From contig LSRX01000136.1 of NCBI GenBank assembly GCA_001939145.1, forward strand, positions 542,343 to 606,342: a stretch of DNA of 64,000 nt, given 5' to 3'. Of the stretch, positions 25,901 through 36,680 are shown one piece after another. Origin of the DNA: Symbiodinium microadriaticum (taxonomy: Eukaryota > Sar > Dinophyceae > Suessiales > Symbiodiniaceae). The position numbers and the translations under genes were made by a program. Within the stretch, counting starts at the first letter, position 1; each line of letters starts with the position of its first letter. The notes below the pieces were generated by a model that had not been told where the DNA came from, did no database searches, and was given only the letters and a program-made list of their open reading frames with translations.

Positions 25901-28900
25901 AACACAAGTGCTTGCAGTCTAAGAAATCACATCGAGGCAAGTTCGGAGGGCTTTCGCCTCCTGGAGCCCGGCGCGAGACTTCCAGCGCGGGTGTTACAGG
26001 CCGACAGATCTTTGAACCTCGAGACTCAATTTTTGCTTGGCGCTGTAATCGGGTACTCGTGCCGATGGAGGTTGGACTTACATGACTTACATACCCTGGG
26101 AGAAAGAAGATAGAACTTTGGGACCATCTCGTTGAATGCTCTTGCGGCGCTCAGAACGTGAATTTCACCAAATTCTAGACAGTACGAGTGGAGAGATAGA
26201 ACAGCTGCTTGGTGAGAAGGCACGCGAAGATTCGTTCTACCGGTAGCTTATATGCTGCCAACATACGTTAATCGGCTTGAGACATGGAACTCAGCCTTAG
26301 TAGCCAAGCGTAAGGAGAGTTCACTGCACTCCGTGCAGGGCCACGGTTGATTTTAACACAACATTATCGGTTATTATCCGGTTGTCCGCATCCATGGGCC
26401 CAAGGCAGAAAAACCTAAGACTGGTTTGGTTGCGCACTCCTTGAGGCCAACATCTCCAAGCCGGAGGAGAACTTGCTTGTAGAAGCCCGTGGCTTGTCGA
26501 TCAAGTTTAGTTTTGCGCTGCAGTGTTCAGTGCGACATGGCTTGCAGCAAAAGCAAAGCAGTGCAGTCGGAAGTTCTGTGGCTTGGTGTCCTCAGATGGG
26601 TATCGACAGTCCACAGCAACGAATGCAAAGTAAAATGAAGCAGGTGCTCGACATTTGTTGTTAGCTTAGCGAAACTAGACATTGGACGATTGAGGCACTT
26701 TGGGTGGAGACTTGGTCCTGGAACTCACACTGGCTGGGGAGAGCACTGCCGGCATGCTCGTCGAAGTTTGGAAGCAAGCACCTAGGTGGGTTGTAGAATA
26801 TTGTAGAACAAGCCCGCACCCAGCCTCGCCATGAAGCTTGGCAGGTACCTCCCGTATTGCTTGTGGCATGTTGAAGCTATGCTTGTGGGAATGCTAAGAC
26901 CGGGTTGGAACGATAACAACCCTTTCAGGTGAGAAGCACTGCACTGGCAACACAAGAACAGTCATTAGAAAGCGATGCTGCATCTTGAGCATCTGGAAGT
27001 CGTGCGTCTTCTTGGCGGAAAATGGACAGCCAGAATAATAAGGAGAACAGTAGCAGTCTCAATGGATGCTGTCGTAAAAAGGTGCGGGGCAAAAAACATG
27101 CTGGCTCAAAGGACTTGACACAGCACTCGCATCAGCTGTATCGGATTTCAGGGCTTTGTGTCGCCGAAGTGTCAATCCCAGCTCCGATGAGGAGACGATG
27201 CATCTCAGCACATTTTTCATATCGCAGACGAAAACGGTACGTCCTCTCTGTGCACATAGATCTACTTTGTTGCGTGCAGATTGTTTGAGCGCTTCTCAGA
27301 GCTTGTACATTGCACATGCTCGGCTTATGTTTGCTGCCACGCTGTCCTCCCTTTTTCCGTTTTGATTTTCACTCGACAAATGCATGTTGGTGGCAGCCTC
27401 TAGCTTCGATACGTGAGATGTGTGTTGCGCATGGATGGTTTCTTATGGATGGACGAGACTTCCGGATCAAAAATTGTTAATTGTAGAATCGTACTCGAAC
27501 AATCCGTGTTTGCCGTGCCTGCTTGGCTTCACATGACGCTTTGATGTCAGAAGCTCGTAAGGATTCTATCAGCTCCCGATTGGGATGGACCAGCGCCAGT
27601 TGCTTCCTCCACGATCTCCAAGTTCAACGCCATATGAGCCTGGCAAACTATCAAGTCCTGACCATCAAAGAGCACCGAGACATCAAGATGACTAGACTGA
27701 TCGAGAGGAACAGCATCTTTCCAACGAAAACAACGAGGAGATTCGCAGCGCGTTCTAGCAATGTTGCAATTCAGCTGCTGGAAGGTGAGGCTTCCCTGGC
27801 CGCTCAAAACCAGGTGCTGGCAGAGCTTCAGCTCGAGGGCTTGACTGCGGCAGATAGCGCGGTAGACATCACCCTGGATATCGATGCAAACGGCATACTG
27901 CGTGTTAAAGCTGTTGGTCTTGGTTCTGGAAAGTCTGCCGAATTGGTGGTCGAGCAAGATGATCGACATCGGTGGAGTAACCCAGAGGTCGAGCACATGA
28001 TCGCGCAAGGCGAGTTAAGCAACTTGGCGATGGCAAAGCTTAACGTGTTTCTGCTTCAGGGCAGCATGAGAAGGAAGGATGTCCCGTTCCACAGGGGGGA
28101 GGGGGGAAACATATATCGTTATGCCTATATAATTGTATATAAACTGAACCAGGGCAGCAGGAGAAGGAAGGATGTCCTGTTCGTCGTGCTTACCAATATT
28201 CCGTCGTTTGGACCCGCTTGGTCAGCCAAGGTTGGCGGCAGACAGCTTCTACCACGGCCAAGAGCAAGCTGTTCAATCAGTGCACACACGTGCTCACAGA
28301 CCGGGGCGAGACCGAACATGTAGATGCTCGGCCACAAAGAGATTCGTGCCAAGAAGGGCAGGTTGGGGGGCTCGTTTTGACCGTAAAAAGACGGCGAGCG
28401 GATTCTTTCGAGCCATCCTTCCGTCGTGGAAACGGGATTGGAATCCGGGGACAGTAGCTACGGCATCGAGCATGATACTGACTAACGTGGTGTTATCAGT
28501 GATGCCCCGGTAATCTTCCAGGAACCAGGCCACTTGCTGTCATCGCTGCCTTCCGCCAGTTGGATTTCGGAAGCGCCACTAGCCCAAGATCACGCCTGGA
28601 GCGGCCGTGCACGATCCAGGGCCCGCCCAACGATAGTATTCCTGCCCGCAGGGTCTGGTGCCTATGGTTTTGTTTGGAGTCCTAGTCTCCCCGCCTTTTT
28701 GCCTCCGCCGTCACCTCGTTGTTCGGTTCTGCTCCGTTGCAAAGTGTATCCGTATTCTGTTCCCACAAAAACAACGACGATCATGCAGATGACGACTGTG
28801 ACGACTTCCTAGGCGGCCATGCCTGAGATGCGAAGTTGCCTCGCATGTTGAAAATTTGCGAAAGTACACCAACAGTTCTAATTTCAGCGATTGTCAACAC

Positions 28901-29640
28901 TTACATCGCGGCGTTGATCCCATCCTCCAAAACGACAGCTAGATGTCTGCGACAACATCACAGACAGCCTTGGGAAGGATACCAGGCGGGGTGATGGGGA
29001 GCCCGGGATAAGGGATCATGTACACAACCAGCTTGCACCTTGCACCCATGTCGAACTGAGCTTGTTGCTGAATCAAGCTGTGCCACTGTGCGGGCTTTGG
29101 GATCCGATAAGCCGTCGGAGGCCTCCCAGAGAGAAAATCTCAATCGGCCAAGGAACTGGCAAGCCAAACACTGCGGTGGCTGGACCGACATGTCATTGCA
29201 ATGTGGAACGGGTTGTGACAGGTGCCAGGCTTTGGACAGAAGCGCTGATCATTCCATCGAAATTGGAATTAGTGGGCCTCAAGCCCTTGGACTGTCGCAC
29301 ATGCAAGACTAGGCGAAGGTACACGAGCGTTGAATGCACCAGTTGTGAGCAGGAGGAGAACGACACGTGCGAAGACGTGCAGCTGGTGGAGGGCCAGCTT
29401 CTAGCCCTTGATGCTCTGAACAACAGAATCGCAGATGCGGCTTCGATAGAGTGAAAAAGAGCGCTCGACGGATCGAAGTCCTGGCCCGTCATGTACGGCA
29501 GTGTTGCAGTATCCTCGTATCTCCAATGTTGCTCAGGTGTTGACCTTGGAAGACATCGTAGAAGAGATCATTCAGGAGGAAATCGTGGACGAGACCGACG
29601 TCTATGCATCACGTCTCAGTCTCCTCGCACGGATGGTTCC
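10979..29640 (+). CDS. CNNM/CorC-type metal transporter (DUF21 + CBS pair), at least 10 exons over about 19 kb
   Basis: CNNM proteins are membrane proteins involved in Mg2+ transport. Segments found, in family order: 10981-11063 (LSGLFSGLTLGLMGLDAIQL, first DUF21 helix); about 11104-11166 (SAGPSEVIGLQIVQK); 12450-12500 (ALSILTADIASGLVGFF); 13305-13370 (ILFFVITKPMSIALDWLLG, end of DUF21); about 13385-13450 (IKKMTTLHTKT); 14514-14550 (VGDIMTPLEDV); 14887-14929 (YDAIREIFETGF); 15043-15101 (RIPIYGRDKHEYRGLLYTK); 15155-15190 (DLMLADPEDEMK); 15256-15288 (VGDFIQIFGRK); 22404-22448 (AVTTVDTDPYFEIVG); 29537 onward (VLTLEDIVEEIIQEEIVDET, CBS2). Several joins keep frame exactly with GC or GA donors and AG|G acceptors, for example TTTA|GCTTCT with AAG|GTCGA restoring GFSRIPIY. 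The exon bearing the usual SHMA-like motif, part of the DUF21 core, the true start and the C-terminal exons after about 29,600 were not located. The 13.3/13.4 kb join and the 11.06/11.10 kb join are not cleanly resolved. Very long introns (15.3-22.4 and 22.4-29.5 kb) contain other coding stretches. Confidence 0.85.
11450..11895 (+). repeat. Purine-rich repeat unit ending in the CCCTGCCGAAAGAAAG tail motif
   Basis: A purine-rich stretch with several GAGAGA/GAAAGA runs ends at 11863-11888 with CCATAGCCCTGCCGAAAG and further AAAG steps. The same terminal phrase appears at 55857-55880 and, with one change, at 55900-55918. A GAAA-type tail preceded by a conserved phrase is what a LINE/SINE 3' end looks like. 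I infer that this is a truncated retroelement lying in an intron of the CNNM gene. No coding capacity is evident. Confidence 0.45.
15969..16697 (+). CDS. Hypothetical intronless 242-aa protein within a CNNM intron
   Basis: A single open frame from an ATG, with an in-frame TGA 24 bases upstream (15945), to a TGA at 16697. The N-terminus is Ser/Ala/Gly-rich. Residues 30-75 (ESRLERLLDAKLAEHLGQDE and following) look helical or coiled-coil. The middle is Ser/Pro/Lys-rich and probably disordered, and the C-terminal third has a short acidic stretch. I recognise no domain. It lies between CNNM exons at 15288 and 22404 on the same strand, so it may be a nested gene, an inserted retrocopy, or chance. 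Its length and even composition make chance less likely. Confidence 0.5.
   Translation: MQEESTVSASFAASSFGGTASFTGGMSTTGDILESRLERLLDAKLAEHLGQDEATRTILAHLERIADSVEALADIRRPSQHRPTSPKDPSSPKEVRAKPRRPVSSIQSLVELESAFLQEVCEIRSERRKSHVAPAEASVKFLPKAPEKNDELALPEPPESPVPGLVNSDVDDADVLPKAVLPQSAQKRPRYRQHAGSTLVVMNQESQACILDSHTATHLSYQDQLANKSVLDGQWFSDSTVQ
17060..17420. repeat. GC-rich degenerate tandem repeat
   Basis: Variants of GCCGTGGACGGGGACGGGGCTG and GAGCGTTCG(C)G(A)GTGAYG recur at irregular 50-90-base spacing (for example GAGCGTTCG near 17163 and 17339, and the related GAGCATTCACGGGGCGATG near 17302). The block is far richer in G and C than its neighbours. No frame shows a recognisable protein. Confidence 0.6.
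17421..19846. other. Intronic or intergenic, no gene recognised
   Basis: Short open frames only, none with a motif I can name. An 18871-19359 frame is moderately long (162 codons) but has no recognisable domain. One missing CNNM exon (the second CBS segment with a SHMA-like motif) is expected somewhere between 15.3 and 22.4 kb and may be here. Confidence 0.45.
19847..20650 (+). CDS. Multipass membrane protein, two exons readable
   Basis: Exon 19847-19979 encodes a hydrophobic helix (VVAWLCLVLCGVVHYSLEIW) and a charged loop. The next exon starts at 20063 with another helix (AWIWSVYAVQILLLICFAVS and following residues). The join uses a GA donor (TAC|GATTAG) and an AG|G acceptor (CCTAG|GCC), is phase 0, and gives an 83-nt intron. 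The second exon continues through a Cys-containing loop (DCWCGELVDCPDF) and at least two more hydrophobic segments around VALQAVGAVGFAFFLGG and VPLPVLFILNM, to a stop in this frame at 20650. A related open frame continues at 20617-20900 (NDFDRQYLVRYITATRLQ), so a further exon or a frameshift is likely. Family not recognised. It is presumably an integral membrane protein, and it lies inside the CNNM gene span. Confidence 0.6.
20651..22403. other. Intron, nothing supported
   Basis: No coding segment supported, apart from a possible continuation of the membrane protein to about 20,900. The stretch ends at the AG|G acceptor of the CNNM exon at 22404. Confidence 0.4.
23309..23914 (+). CDS. Leucine-rich hypothetical protein, exon or retrocopy
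   Basis: An open frame of 201 codons ending in TAG. The first ATG in frame is at about 23441 (MPAEIMDILVQFLE). It contains several LxxLxL-type segments about 25-30 residues apart (VHLDLHGKLPRLLGALI, VETLELSLEDV, FPNLSSLRMYRPEF, LRDVAIVGLDADD), which resembles a degenerate leucine-rich repeat or F-box/LRR-like protein. No catalytic motif is visible. It lies on the same strand within the 22.4-29.5 kb CNNM intron. It could be an exon of a nested gene or a retroposed fragment. The LRR reading is an inference from periodicity only. Confidence 0.5.
   Translation: MNQISSKDLLISHVQHLAEDLGVAGRPTGLFEEIALVVTDWDANMPAEIMDILVQFLETRQDDPRQAALVHLDLHGKLPRLLGALIKNRKFFESSASSVETLELSLEDVDPHHVFMPLFPNLSSLRMYRPEFPSNRAHVEHLGMRLLSLNSETLRDVAIVGLDADDAVFQNVITCLPRHLVSSLSRVSLIFQQELQTCRRL
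23915..27522. other. Long intronic stretch, nothing recognised
   Basis: Many short open frames on both strands, none with a motif I recognise. No repeat array stands out by eye. It is treated as intron of the CNNM gene. Confidence 0.5.
27688..28056 (+). pseudogene. Hsp70 substrate-binding-domain fragment
   Basis: The frame reads LIERNSIFPTKTTRRF, then VAIQLLEGE, then LQLEGL, then DITLDIDANGILRVKAVGL and a charged tail with NPEVEHMI. These align in order with the beta-sandwich substrate-binding domain of Hsp70 (LIERN.TIPTK, a QGE-type strand, F/LDIDANGIL.VSA, E.IE.M). The usual PPAPRG loop is shortened. No nucleotide-binding domain is visible upstream and no helical lid or C-terminal EEVD downstream. 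The open frame is larger (27523-28325), but similarity stops where a duplicated segment starts at 28057. It is most likely a retroposed or exon-shuffled fragment in a CNNM intron, although an exon of a divergent nested Hsp70 gene is possible. Confidence 0.75.
28057..28182 (+). repeat. 33-nt direct repeat flanking a 60-nt insert
   Basis: 28057-28089 and 28150-28182 match at 31 of 33 positions (core GAGAAGGAAGGATGTC). Between them is a G-rich then AT-rich 60-nt spacer containing TATATAATTGTATATAAA. The copies are 93 nt apart, a multiple of three, so the open frame continues through both. See findings. Confidence 0.9.
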
Positions 29641-32600
29641 ATTTCATTGCCAAGGAAGCCTGTGTTGAGTGTCTCAGAGTTCACGTACGTCCGCAGAGCT
29701 CAGGGCCTTTAGCCTCAAGGTATTTTCGGATGCCGTGTCTCAGGTCGATGTTGACCGGCAGTTGAAGATCCAGGGTCGAAACGAACGGAAGTTCGACCTA
29801 GGCACACCCGGATTGCTTGCTGTGTGATTGCACTACCATAGACCGAAGCTTCCGAATTCCAGCAATTGGGGCTGACTGCTTGGTTTCAGGCGGTTTCGTG
29901 CTCTGCTGTGTATGCCTGCGGCATGTCTGCACATGCGCAGGCGTGTTCAACCCGATTTGGCGGTCCAAAGCAGACAAGCTGAGTTTGGAGGAGGCAGACG
30001 GCTGAGGACGACTGCGTGAACGTCGCAAAGTCGTATCCCCTTACGAAGAGTTCAGCTGCGAGCCCTGCAGGTCAATGCAATCTCCGCACATCTGACGCGA
30101 ACAGCTTTCACAGAAGGTGGAAGACACGTCCTGCAGCCCACCTCAAACCCGAATATATGGTGATCCAGGCGGCCGCTGTCCACTCAAGTACGAGACCGTG
30201 ACATGGCTCGTTGGTGAGGCAGAGGCGCTTTTCACGGGCATTGGTGCAGTAACGGCTGCACCAAGTCTAACAGTTTAGCTTTAGATGGCATGTGGTTGAC
30301 AAGCCCTTCATGATTTACATAGGGTTCTCCTTGGCAGTGGAGCAAACCGCCAGAAAGAGCAGACGAGCCGGAAAGCGAACGGCTGTGTTTCGCCGCGCCA
30401 AACTTTAGAAACCACTGCGAACAAAGACACTGATCTTATGATTACAGTCAGCCTCATGCTTTCTCACCCCACGATGCGACGTCGGCCGAGACCTGACACA
30501 TGCATCCCACGGATCTGGAATTCCCCCTTGCAGGACCCGGCGACACAGCAATCGCTTGTGACACATAGCGCAAGGATTCGCGTCAACTCTCTCATCCGCG
30601 CACCCGCACCTGTAAACGATAGCTTTGCTGCTATACCTGCCAGACTTGAGACCAAAGTGTTACTTTGGCTGGAGCTACTGTTTCGCGGGAGGCCATATCA
30701 TTTGTCCCAGCACTGCTGGGAGGCAAGACTACGTGCTAATCGCAAAAGGATGTCTAAAGATCATTGGGAATAGTGAATAAAAGCCGGAATCTCGGGAAAC
30801 TTCAACTGCAGGAAATGTCGCCTCATGGATGTCATTGCATGAATTTCCGAAAAAGCCTTTGTCATTTGGCTTTGCAGGTAAGTTCTAGTGCACTTGATAC
30901 TTTTGACAGTTCTTTATCGGGCGTTACTGCTGATCGCGGTCTGAACGTGAAGAGTTCTATGCCGCCGACTTACCGGCCAAGAACGAATGGTTCGAGAATG
31001 AAAGCATAGAGCTTGTTAGAAGAACGCTGGGTCAGCTGCTTTAGCACTAGCAAACTTCCGACTGTTATTCGCAACCTTGCACGATCGAGCAAATCTACTG
31101 ACATGTTTCACCCTGCTTTTGCGGACAGCAATTACTTCGGCTGCCATTCACCAGCGCTTTGGCAGGTGATGAACTTAAGGCGCAATGCAGCCTCAGGGCA
31201 GGGCCCCACTGAGAGCGACATGCCCGGATCTTAGATCGAGCGCACATGTGCTCTAACGAGGTCGTGCAATCATCTCAGCTCTGCGGGTTGCAGTGTTGGC
31301 CCGACTTCCACGAGCTGTAGGCTTTACAGTCGCGGGCACGAGACCGATCGGTGCACCCTGATATTGCAAGGACCTGGCGGTTTGCACTGATTTGGCATGA
31401 GGGCGTCAATGCCAGTCTTGGCAGACTAGTGTCAGTTCAGACCTGTTTCAGGACGACTCGGAGCTTTTGTTGGCCACGAGTCCTTCAAGACAGAGAATGG
31501 AGCGTCTCGCGCCTCAAAGTCAGTCCCAAAACCTAGCCCTGAGAGGTTTTGAGCTTACACGAGTTGACACAGGCACGCAACAATTTCGAACAATTTCGAT
31601 TTCATGTGGTATGTGGCCACGCTCAGTGTATTTTGAAGCAGTTTCGGGCAGATGTCTCGGTAGCAGATGCGGCGACTTGGAGGTGAGGGCTTTACTGGGT
31701 GGTTCCTTGGTGTTAGATTGTCTTGGTCGTATTCGATGTGAGCTTGGATTGTATGGAGCCTTGCCTGCTACGGTCGAAATCAATAAGCTGCCACCAATTC
31801 ACAGACTGCGAGAGCTGCAGGTTTTCGGTCCTCGCGAGGCCAGATGCGCGTGGTGGGAGCTTGCTACGAAAGCAAAACATAAGGAAACCTGCAAGTGCTT
31901 TTTCTGGACGATCCGTTGGATGCAGGGATGCACTGACATCAGAGTGTTTCACTCCTGACTTCGACGCGTTCCTCAGCACCAGCAAGGCCTTGGGAATGGG
32001 GCTTTCCCAGCAGTGAAACATTCTCAGAGATGCATGAGGTCATTTTGAGGCTTTCTGTTACAGGCCACCTACTGTTATGTATTGGTTAGTGTCTACGCTC
32101 CGATCAACAACACTCGCAGCGCGAGCATGGCAAGTTGTTTAGTTGCTATCCATTTCTGGCCGGACAGCTGCTGACAGTTGGAGAGTGGGTGAGGTGCGCA
32201 TCCTGTCCATCAAAAGGGACATCTACAATCGTGCAGTGGCCGCTTTGCTTAGCAAAAGGCTTGAGTTGCCTTTCAACACTGGCAAAGATCAGTCTGCATT
32301 CGATCCAGTCCGGTACGGCACATGCATTTGCATCTGTTTGCACGCACGCCATTGCTTCATGCACCGAGGAGCTGGAGAAGAACCCTGCCCTCCTGGAGAA
32401 GGCAAAACGAGCACAGGATGTGACCTCAGATGGATGGCTTTCACCAAACATTGTGGTAACACTATGGGGTTCTGATGTTCACTGCAAACGGATGAGATCG
32501 CTGAGAGTGCTGGGCATGCCCAGTGCTGCGGTGCGGTGCACAATTTCGATTTCCGCAATTCCGCTCGGGCAGTTTCCACGATCCCGAAATCATCGTAGAT

Positions 32601-35600
32601 GCCAATACTCTGGTGCTTTTGGGTTCCGAACTTGATGAACCGCACTCCCGCCGCGGTGCCGAACATGTTGTGGTGTGTTTTCTGGTGCACTTCGTGCTCC
32701 CGCCACGCCCCCGGATTCCTTTCGGTTTCCAAAACGCTCACAGTCGTTAAAGTCCTGGCAGAGCCATTCCGCTCCTCGGGGTACTGGAGTCTCTCCATAC
32801 TGGCAACCATTCTCCCGCCGCTGCCCCACGTCTTTTAGATCATTTTAGTGTGCGGATCGTTTCCCACCACAGTCCCGTACATTCCCCCCTGTTTGTTTAT
32901 GTGACTCGTGCCACTTCCAAAATCACGCTCCCGCCGATGTCTCGTGCGGCGTTTCCGCCTATTGAAGTCGTGCACCTGCCACAGTGCCATGCATTAACCG
33001 TGCTTTTACGCGCTTTGGACTGATGGGATGGTCTCGCTGAGCAAATAGTTCCTGCCACTGCGTATGTCGTAAGTACTGTAAGGTTTTCGACGTTTGGGTC
33101 TGTACATGCTGACATGGCAGAATGACCACATCGAGCTTAAGGGATCGTGCTGCGCAGTCAGCCAGTACATGACTTGTGCATATTTGCGCAAAGCCAAAGA
33201 TCCCAATTGAAAACAGGGCACGACGCAACAGCCGCGTCTCGGACCCAGGCGCACATCATGCCGAGAATGCCAACTGCAAAGCGGCTTAGTGTGAGGAACC
33301 GCCAGAACCTTAGAGACAGTCAGCACTCATCTCTCCACAATGATGCCGATGACGCTTGCAGATAAAGCTGTGACGCCACGAGATGCTTGCAGTTTCTAGC
33401 GTTTCTCCTGTGTGTTGTGTTGTTCGAGCAATAGTGGTTCTTTCATTCTGCCGCATGCTACAACGAGGCACCGCAACAGACGGCGAGGAGCGGCAGAAAG
33501 TCTTCGAAGTTCAGGTGTTGGGTAAAAGCCAGCATGAGGAAGACAAGTAGCTCTTCAACCGCAGATTGCTTCCTTGCCTGGCTGTGCCAAGTATGCGAGT
33601 CTGCCGACACCGCCTAACTTTTTGCTACCTTTTAGCAGTGTTTTCCACGCGAATCACGGTGCAGAACCACAAGAAGCTTCATACAGATGTGTTAATGGAC
33701 ATGACGGGTTGTCATTCCAACTTGTTCCAGTTGACCACTGGAGATACAGGTTCAAGCAAAGATCTCGGCACTAGAAGAGGCAGTAGCAAACGTGCTTGGC
33801 TTGGCTAGTGCCACGGGACGATTTGTAATACATTTTGTGTACTGGTGTGCAACACATCTGTCGAATAAATCGTTAAGCTCTCAAAAGCTTTGACTCAAAC
33901 ACATGCACAGCGCAGGAAGACAGATCACCCCGCGTTTCGAACGGCAGCACAAGGCAGCTTGGGCGCAAACAGGCTGGCAAATCAAATTCCATTCCCGAAC
34001 ACATGCTCCCAGAAGACTTCCTGTTCGTAAGCTAACAATATCCTTGGATGACGATTGACGGTAGCTTTTCCAAGCTGCGCAGTATGGTCCAGCAGTTTTT
34101 GGAGTTCGGAGGCGTGTTTACTTCGTCGTTGCTGAAGGGAAACAAAATCAAGAGATACGTAGACTCGTAGACTACACTACACCTGGCAAAGACTGCTTGG
34201 GCCACAACTGTGGCCGCAACTCAGGCAATCACCATCACCTACCTACTCACGGGCGCAGCTCTGATGCCAAGCCAACAGGAAAGGAAAATGTTTTTGCGTT
34301 AAGGAAGATGCTTTGATGCGTCAAGGCAGCAGTCTCTTGGGGAGGATTGATTTGCAATTCGACGCATGCCGAGACGTGAGTTTCCTGAAAAGGGACCGCC
34401 TGCAGCAGACCCAAAACCACTGTCGGACATGGTTGCTTGGTATTCCCTCGATCCAGCAACACTTACTTGGACAGAGGCATGAAGATCCCAGCCAGCCTTC
34501 TTTGCCAGACGACTCGGTTCTAGTTTGCTGCCGGCTCCATGTGCTGACATCAGCTGACGAGCAGAATTTGTTGTCAGTTGTGATAACGTGAGCAGCAACG
34601 GCCAAGCCGTGAAAGCAGCGAGATGGAAGTTTTTGCTGAAAGGCTTCGGACAGTCGCATCAGACGAATCTCACAGCTAGCCAAGCACCGGTGCGCCTTTC
34701 TGCTACAGCATTCGTAAGGCATGGCGACTGCGCGGCCGCATGCGGTCAGCGTTGTGACCTACGTATTTGTTGAGCTTGGCAGGGACAGGTCCGTTGAATC
34801 AGTTGCATGCCCTCCAGAGCCCGGTGACCAGACTCCTGCATAGACATCATTCATCTACTCCCCACGACATCCAATGCTGAGGAGGGAGGGCATAGCAGAA
34901 GTCTCAAAAAATCTTGAGATGAAGGGCGGGGCTTGCCCAAGGAGATCACATGCAAGTTGAGTCGGATGGTTTCAATGTGAAGACTAACATGCAGTTTATT
35001 GCAGTGCATGCCCCACTGCAGGAAAGCAGCAGCATATTGAGGCGATTTGCTTCGAGTTTAGGCGAAAAAGTAGACATGCAAGTCGAGAGCAGCACTCAGC
35101 TGATCAAGCAAATTGGTGCTTGCCCACCCCACAACAATAGCCACATTGCGTCAGACACTTGAAGCAACTGCCATGTTTGTGTTTTCTTGCACCTTGCTTT
35201 ACATTCTGGGCGTGAGCACTCTTTTCACTATATGTGCCTGCCGCCGTACCGTGCCCACCGCAGGCCTGAGGAAGTATTTGTCATTCCTGGTTCACAAGAT
35301 TTGGCAGAAGTTCGGTAACAGTTACTCCTCCTGGAAGCATGTGAAGCCCTCAATGAATGTATTTGATAGTCAATGAATGTATTTGATAGTGTTGAATCAT
35401 GCCGTTTCCCGAGATGAGTTGATCTGCCTTTTTCACCATGGGGAACGTGCGAGACTCAGTGTGAGATTGCCGCGATGTTCAGACATGCCTGCTCATGGTT
35501 TCCATTCGCGCTTGCTGCCCCGGTTGTTGAACGTGTGCCACTGGAAGTTTTGTCTAGCTCGATGCTCGTTGTGTTGGCATGCTGGATACTGCATCGTAGG

Positions 35601-36680
35601 TCTTAAGAGCCTTGTTAAAAGTGTCCGAGGGATTTCGTGAAGTCAATGCGCCCGGCGTGGCCCGAAACGATAATACCCATCAATAGCAAATGTAAGCTGG
35701 CAAATTATTTGCTTCGTCGGAGTGCGCAAGGCCCACCGACAACACTCGGCCTGCATCCTTAAGCATGCGCAGAAGGGCTCAACAAAGCCAGAGTTGGCGA
35801 CACCGCACAGAACAGGTCCTTGCTTGACCATTCCAGAGGTTTGCAGTTGTATTGTTTGGCCGTCGCAGGAATAATATACTGCAAACACGTGCAACAGCAA
35901 ATACTGTCAAGTGAGCGAATTTTTCCTGAAGGTTGCTTATTCATGCAGCATCCTTCAGACACTGGTGCTGTCGATCCAAGAAGTGGAAAGGTAACTTCCG
36001 GATGTTGGCCATCGCACCTGTCTGACGTACGACCACCAGATGCAGATCCTGCAGAAGGCTTGGCTGTCACAACTCTGGTTAACCACTGCTCTTGCAAACT
36101 GCGCAGCATCGCACTTATGTCGAAAGTTTCCTACATGTTAGCAACTTCGAGTCCGTACGTTATATTTATTGCTTGAGTAGGAGGGATGTTGTACAGGTTT
36201 TGATCGTGTTTCGGTGTGTGTGTGTGTACCTATGTACTTGTCTATCTATCCATCTACCACCCATTTGCCTAACCTGTCTGCCTATCTACTTGCCCGATCC
36301 TGTCTCTCCTTCGTCTGTTTTTGTGTCTGTATGGTAGCGCACAAGTCTCTTTGCATGTCCTTTGCCACGCACTTGCCCACGAGGCTAGGTTTCGTGTGAG
36401 CACGCGACAGGCGAAGCAACGAATCAGGTGGAGTTGGCCACGTCATTGCAGCCAGTCTGATAATTATGAAGGGTCCTACTCTCGAAGCGGGGGTTATGGA
36501 TGTCGGCTTGATGAATGAACCTGCAAAGTAACCTCGCGCCTGTATAGCCGGGGCCTACTCTCCCGATGTGTAAAGGTTTACGCAGTGCAGAGAGTGTGCC
36601 ATTCCAGGGCGTGAAGGGCCCCAGCATGCCTGCATGTTCCTTGCACTGTCTTCCGCACGAGGCTGTTTACTATTCCTGGG
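29641..36680. other. Region with weak open frames only
   Basis: Mixed composition. Frames at 30438-30773, 31467-31958, 32135-32635 and 35113-35376 are open but show no domain I can name. The last has one hydrophobic helix (AMFVFSCTLLYILGVSTLFT). Remaining CNNM 3' exons could be among 29.69-29.83 kb, where an open frame runs to a TGA at 29824. A 20-bp perfect tandem duplication lies at 35350-35389, and TG and TCTA-rich microsatellite-like sequence lies near 36.21-36.31 kb. Confidence 0.45.
35350..35389. repeat. Perfect 20-bp tandem duplication
   Basis: The 20-mer TCAATGAATGTATTTGATAG occurs twice head to tail without a mismatch, indicating a recent duplication. Each copy carries in-frame stops in at least one frame. 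Confidence 0.97.

Noticed and set aside
31467-31958. 163-codon open frame as a gene
   Set aside because: Opens without an ATG, composition is unremarkable, and no motif or splice-joined neighbour is found.
32063-32140. Endonuclease-like phrase VSVYAPINNTR after an AG|G site, suggesting a second LINE
   Set aside because: Only this one motif is present. No QETH, GDFN or SQID motif follows in any nearby frame.
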